Part shown: positions 63,971 to 64,000 of the stretch, piece by piece
Position numbering within the stretch: position 1 is the stretch's first letter
How the letters are laid out: every line of letters starts with the position of its first letter
Assembly: GCF_002858675.1 (NCBI RefSeq)
Contig: NZ_PJZF01000001.1
Coordinates: forward strand, 124,001-188,000
Direction: 5' to 3'
DNA: 64,000 nt
Source of the DNA: Chimaeribacter californicus
GTDB taxonomy: Bacteria; Pseudomonadota; Gammaproteobacteria; Enterobacterales; Enterobacteriaceae
The notes under the pieces: model-generated
Told to the model about the DNA's origin: nothing
Database searches by the model: none
What the model saw: the letters and a program-made list of their open reading frames with translations, nothing else
Translations under genes and position numbers: made by a program

Positions 63971-64000
63971 TGATGATGCCGGCACTTTACCTGCCATTAT

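Overview
The window is chromosomal DNA of an Enterobacterales bacterium (GC-rich by eye; not Escherichia itself, genus not resolvable from these genes alone). I see no rRNA, prophage, insertion sequence, integrase, CRISPR array or plasmid gene. Gene order at the left end is that of the E. coli 22-minute region: rlmL-uup-pqiABC-rmf-fabA-ycbZ-matP-ompA-sulA-sxy-yccS-yccF-helD-mgsA-csgI-yccU-hspQ-rlmI-yccX-tusE-yccA-tRNA-Ser (1-24.4 kb). It is conserved housekeeping DNA with recognisable FadR, FabR and LexA sites.

From 24.4 to 44.2 kb the window is an accessory mosaic: a candidate small RNA, several small membrane-protein genes, a cupin, osmE, nhaP2, a DMT exporter, the complete rut pyrimidine-degradation locus (rutABCDEFG divergent from rutR), a YdjM-family membrane hydrolase, cycA, an orphan family-5 solute-binding protein, a tRNA-Lys with anticodon CTT, a small Cys-containing secreted protein, a CinA/PncC-like amidohydrolase and a GH19 lysozyme/chitinase. 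The rutA-rutR intergenic region is rich in signals: a consensus sigma-54 promoter, two tandem RutR-type operators and an NtrC-like half site, which fits nitrogen-limitation induction with uracil-responsive repression.

From 44.2 to 48.9 kb a block matching E. coli 43 minutes appears (yecF, uvrY, uvrC, pgsA, tRNA-Gly-Cys-Leu). It is followed by accessory genes: two GNAT acetyltransferases, yedK, an XRE-cupin regulator, an orphan GhoT/OrtT-type membrane toxin, a tail-anchored DUF883-like protein and an MFS sugar porter. The Fur-regulated small RNA RyhB follows, next to an adiC-adiA arginine-dependent acid-resistance operon that lacks the adiY regulator. The last 5 kb hold ylaC, yccJ, several unrecognised small proteins (including a diverged pair of paralogues, one in an AT-rich pocket), a YjbE-like secreted protein, a universal stress protein and an IclR-family regulator whose targets probably lie beyond the right edge.

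The most interesting material is the unassigned small-gene layer (genes of 32-90 codons), the candidate CRP/FNR-dependent RNA at 24.6 kb, the paralogue pair at 60.5 and 61.7 kb, and the regulatory design of the rut intergenic region. No convincing new multi-gene defence or biosynthetic system is visible.
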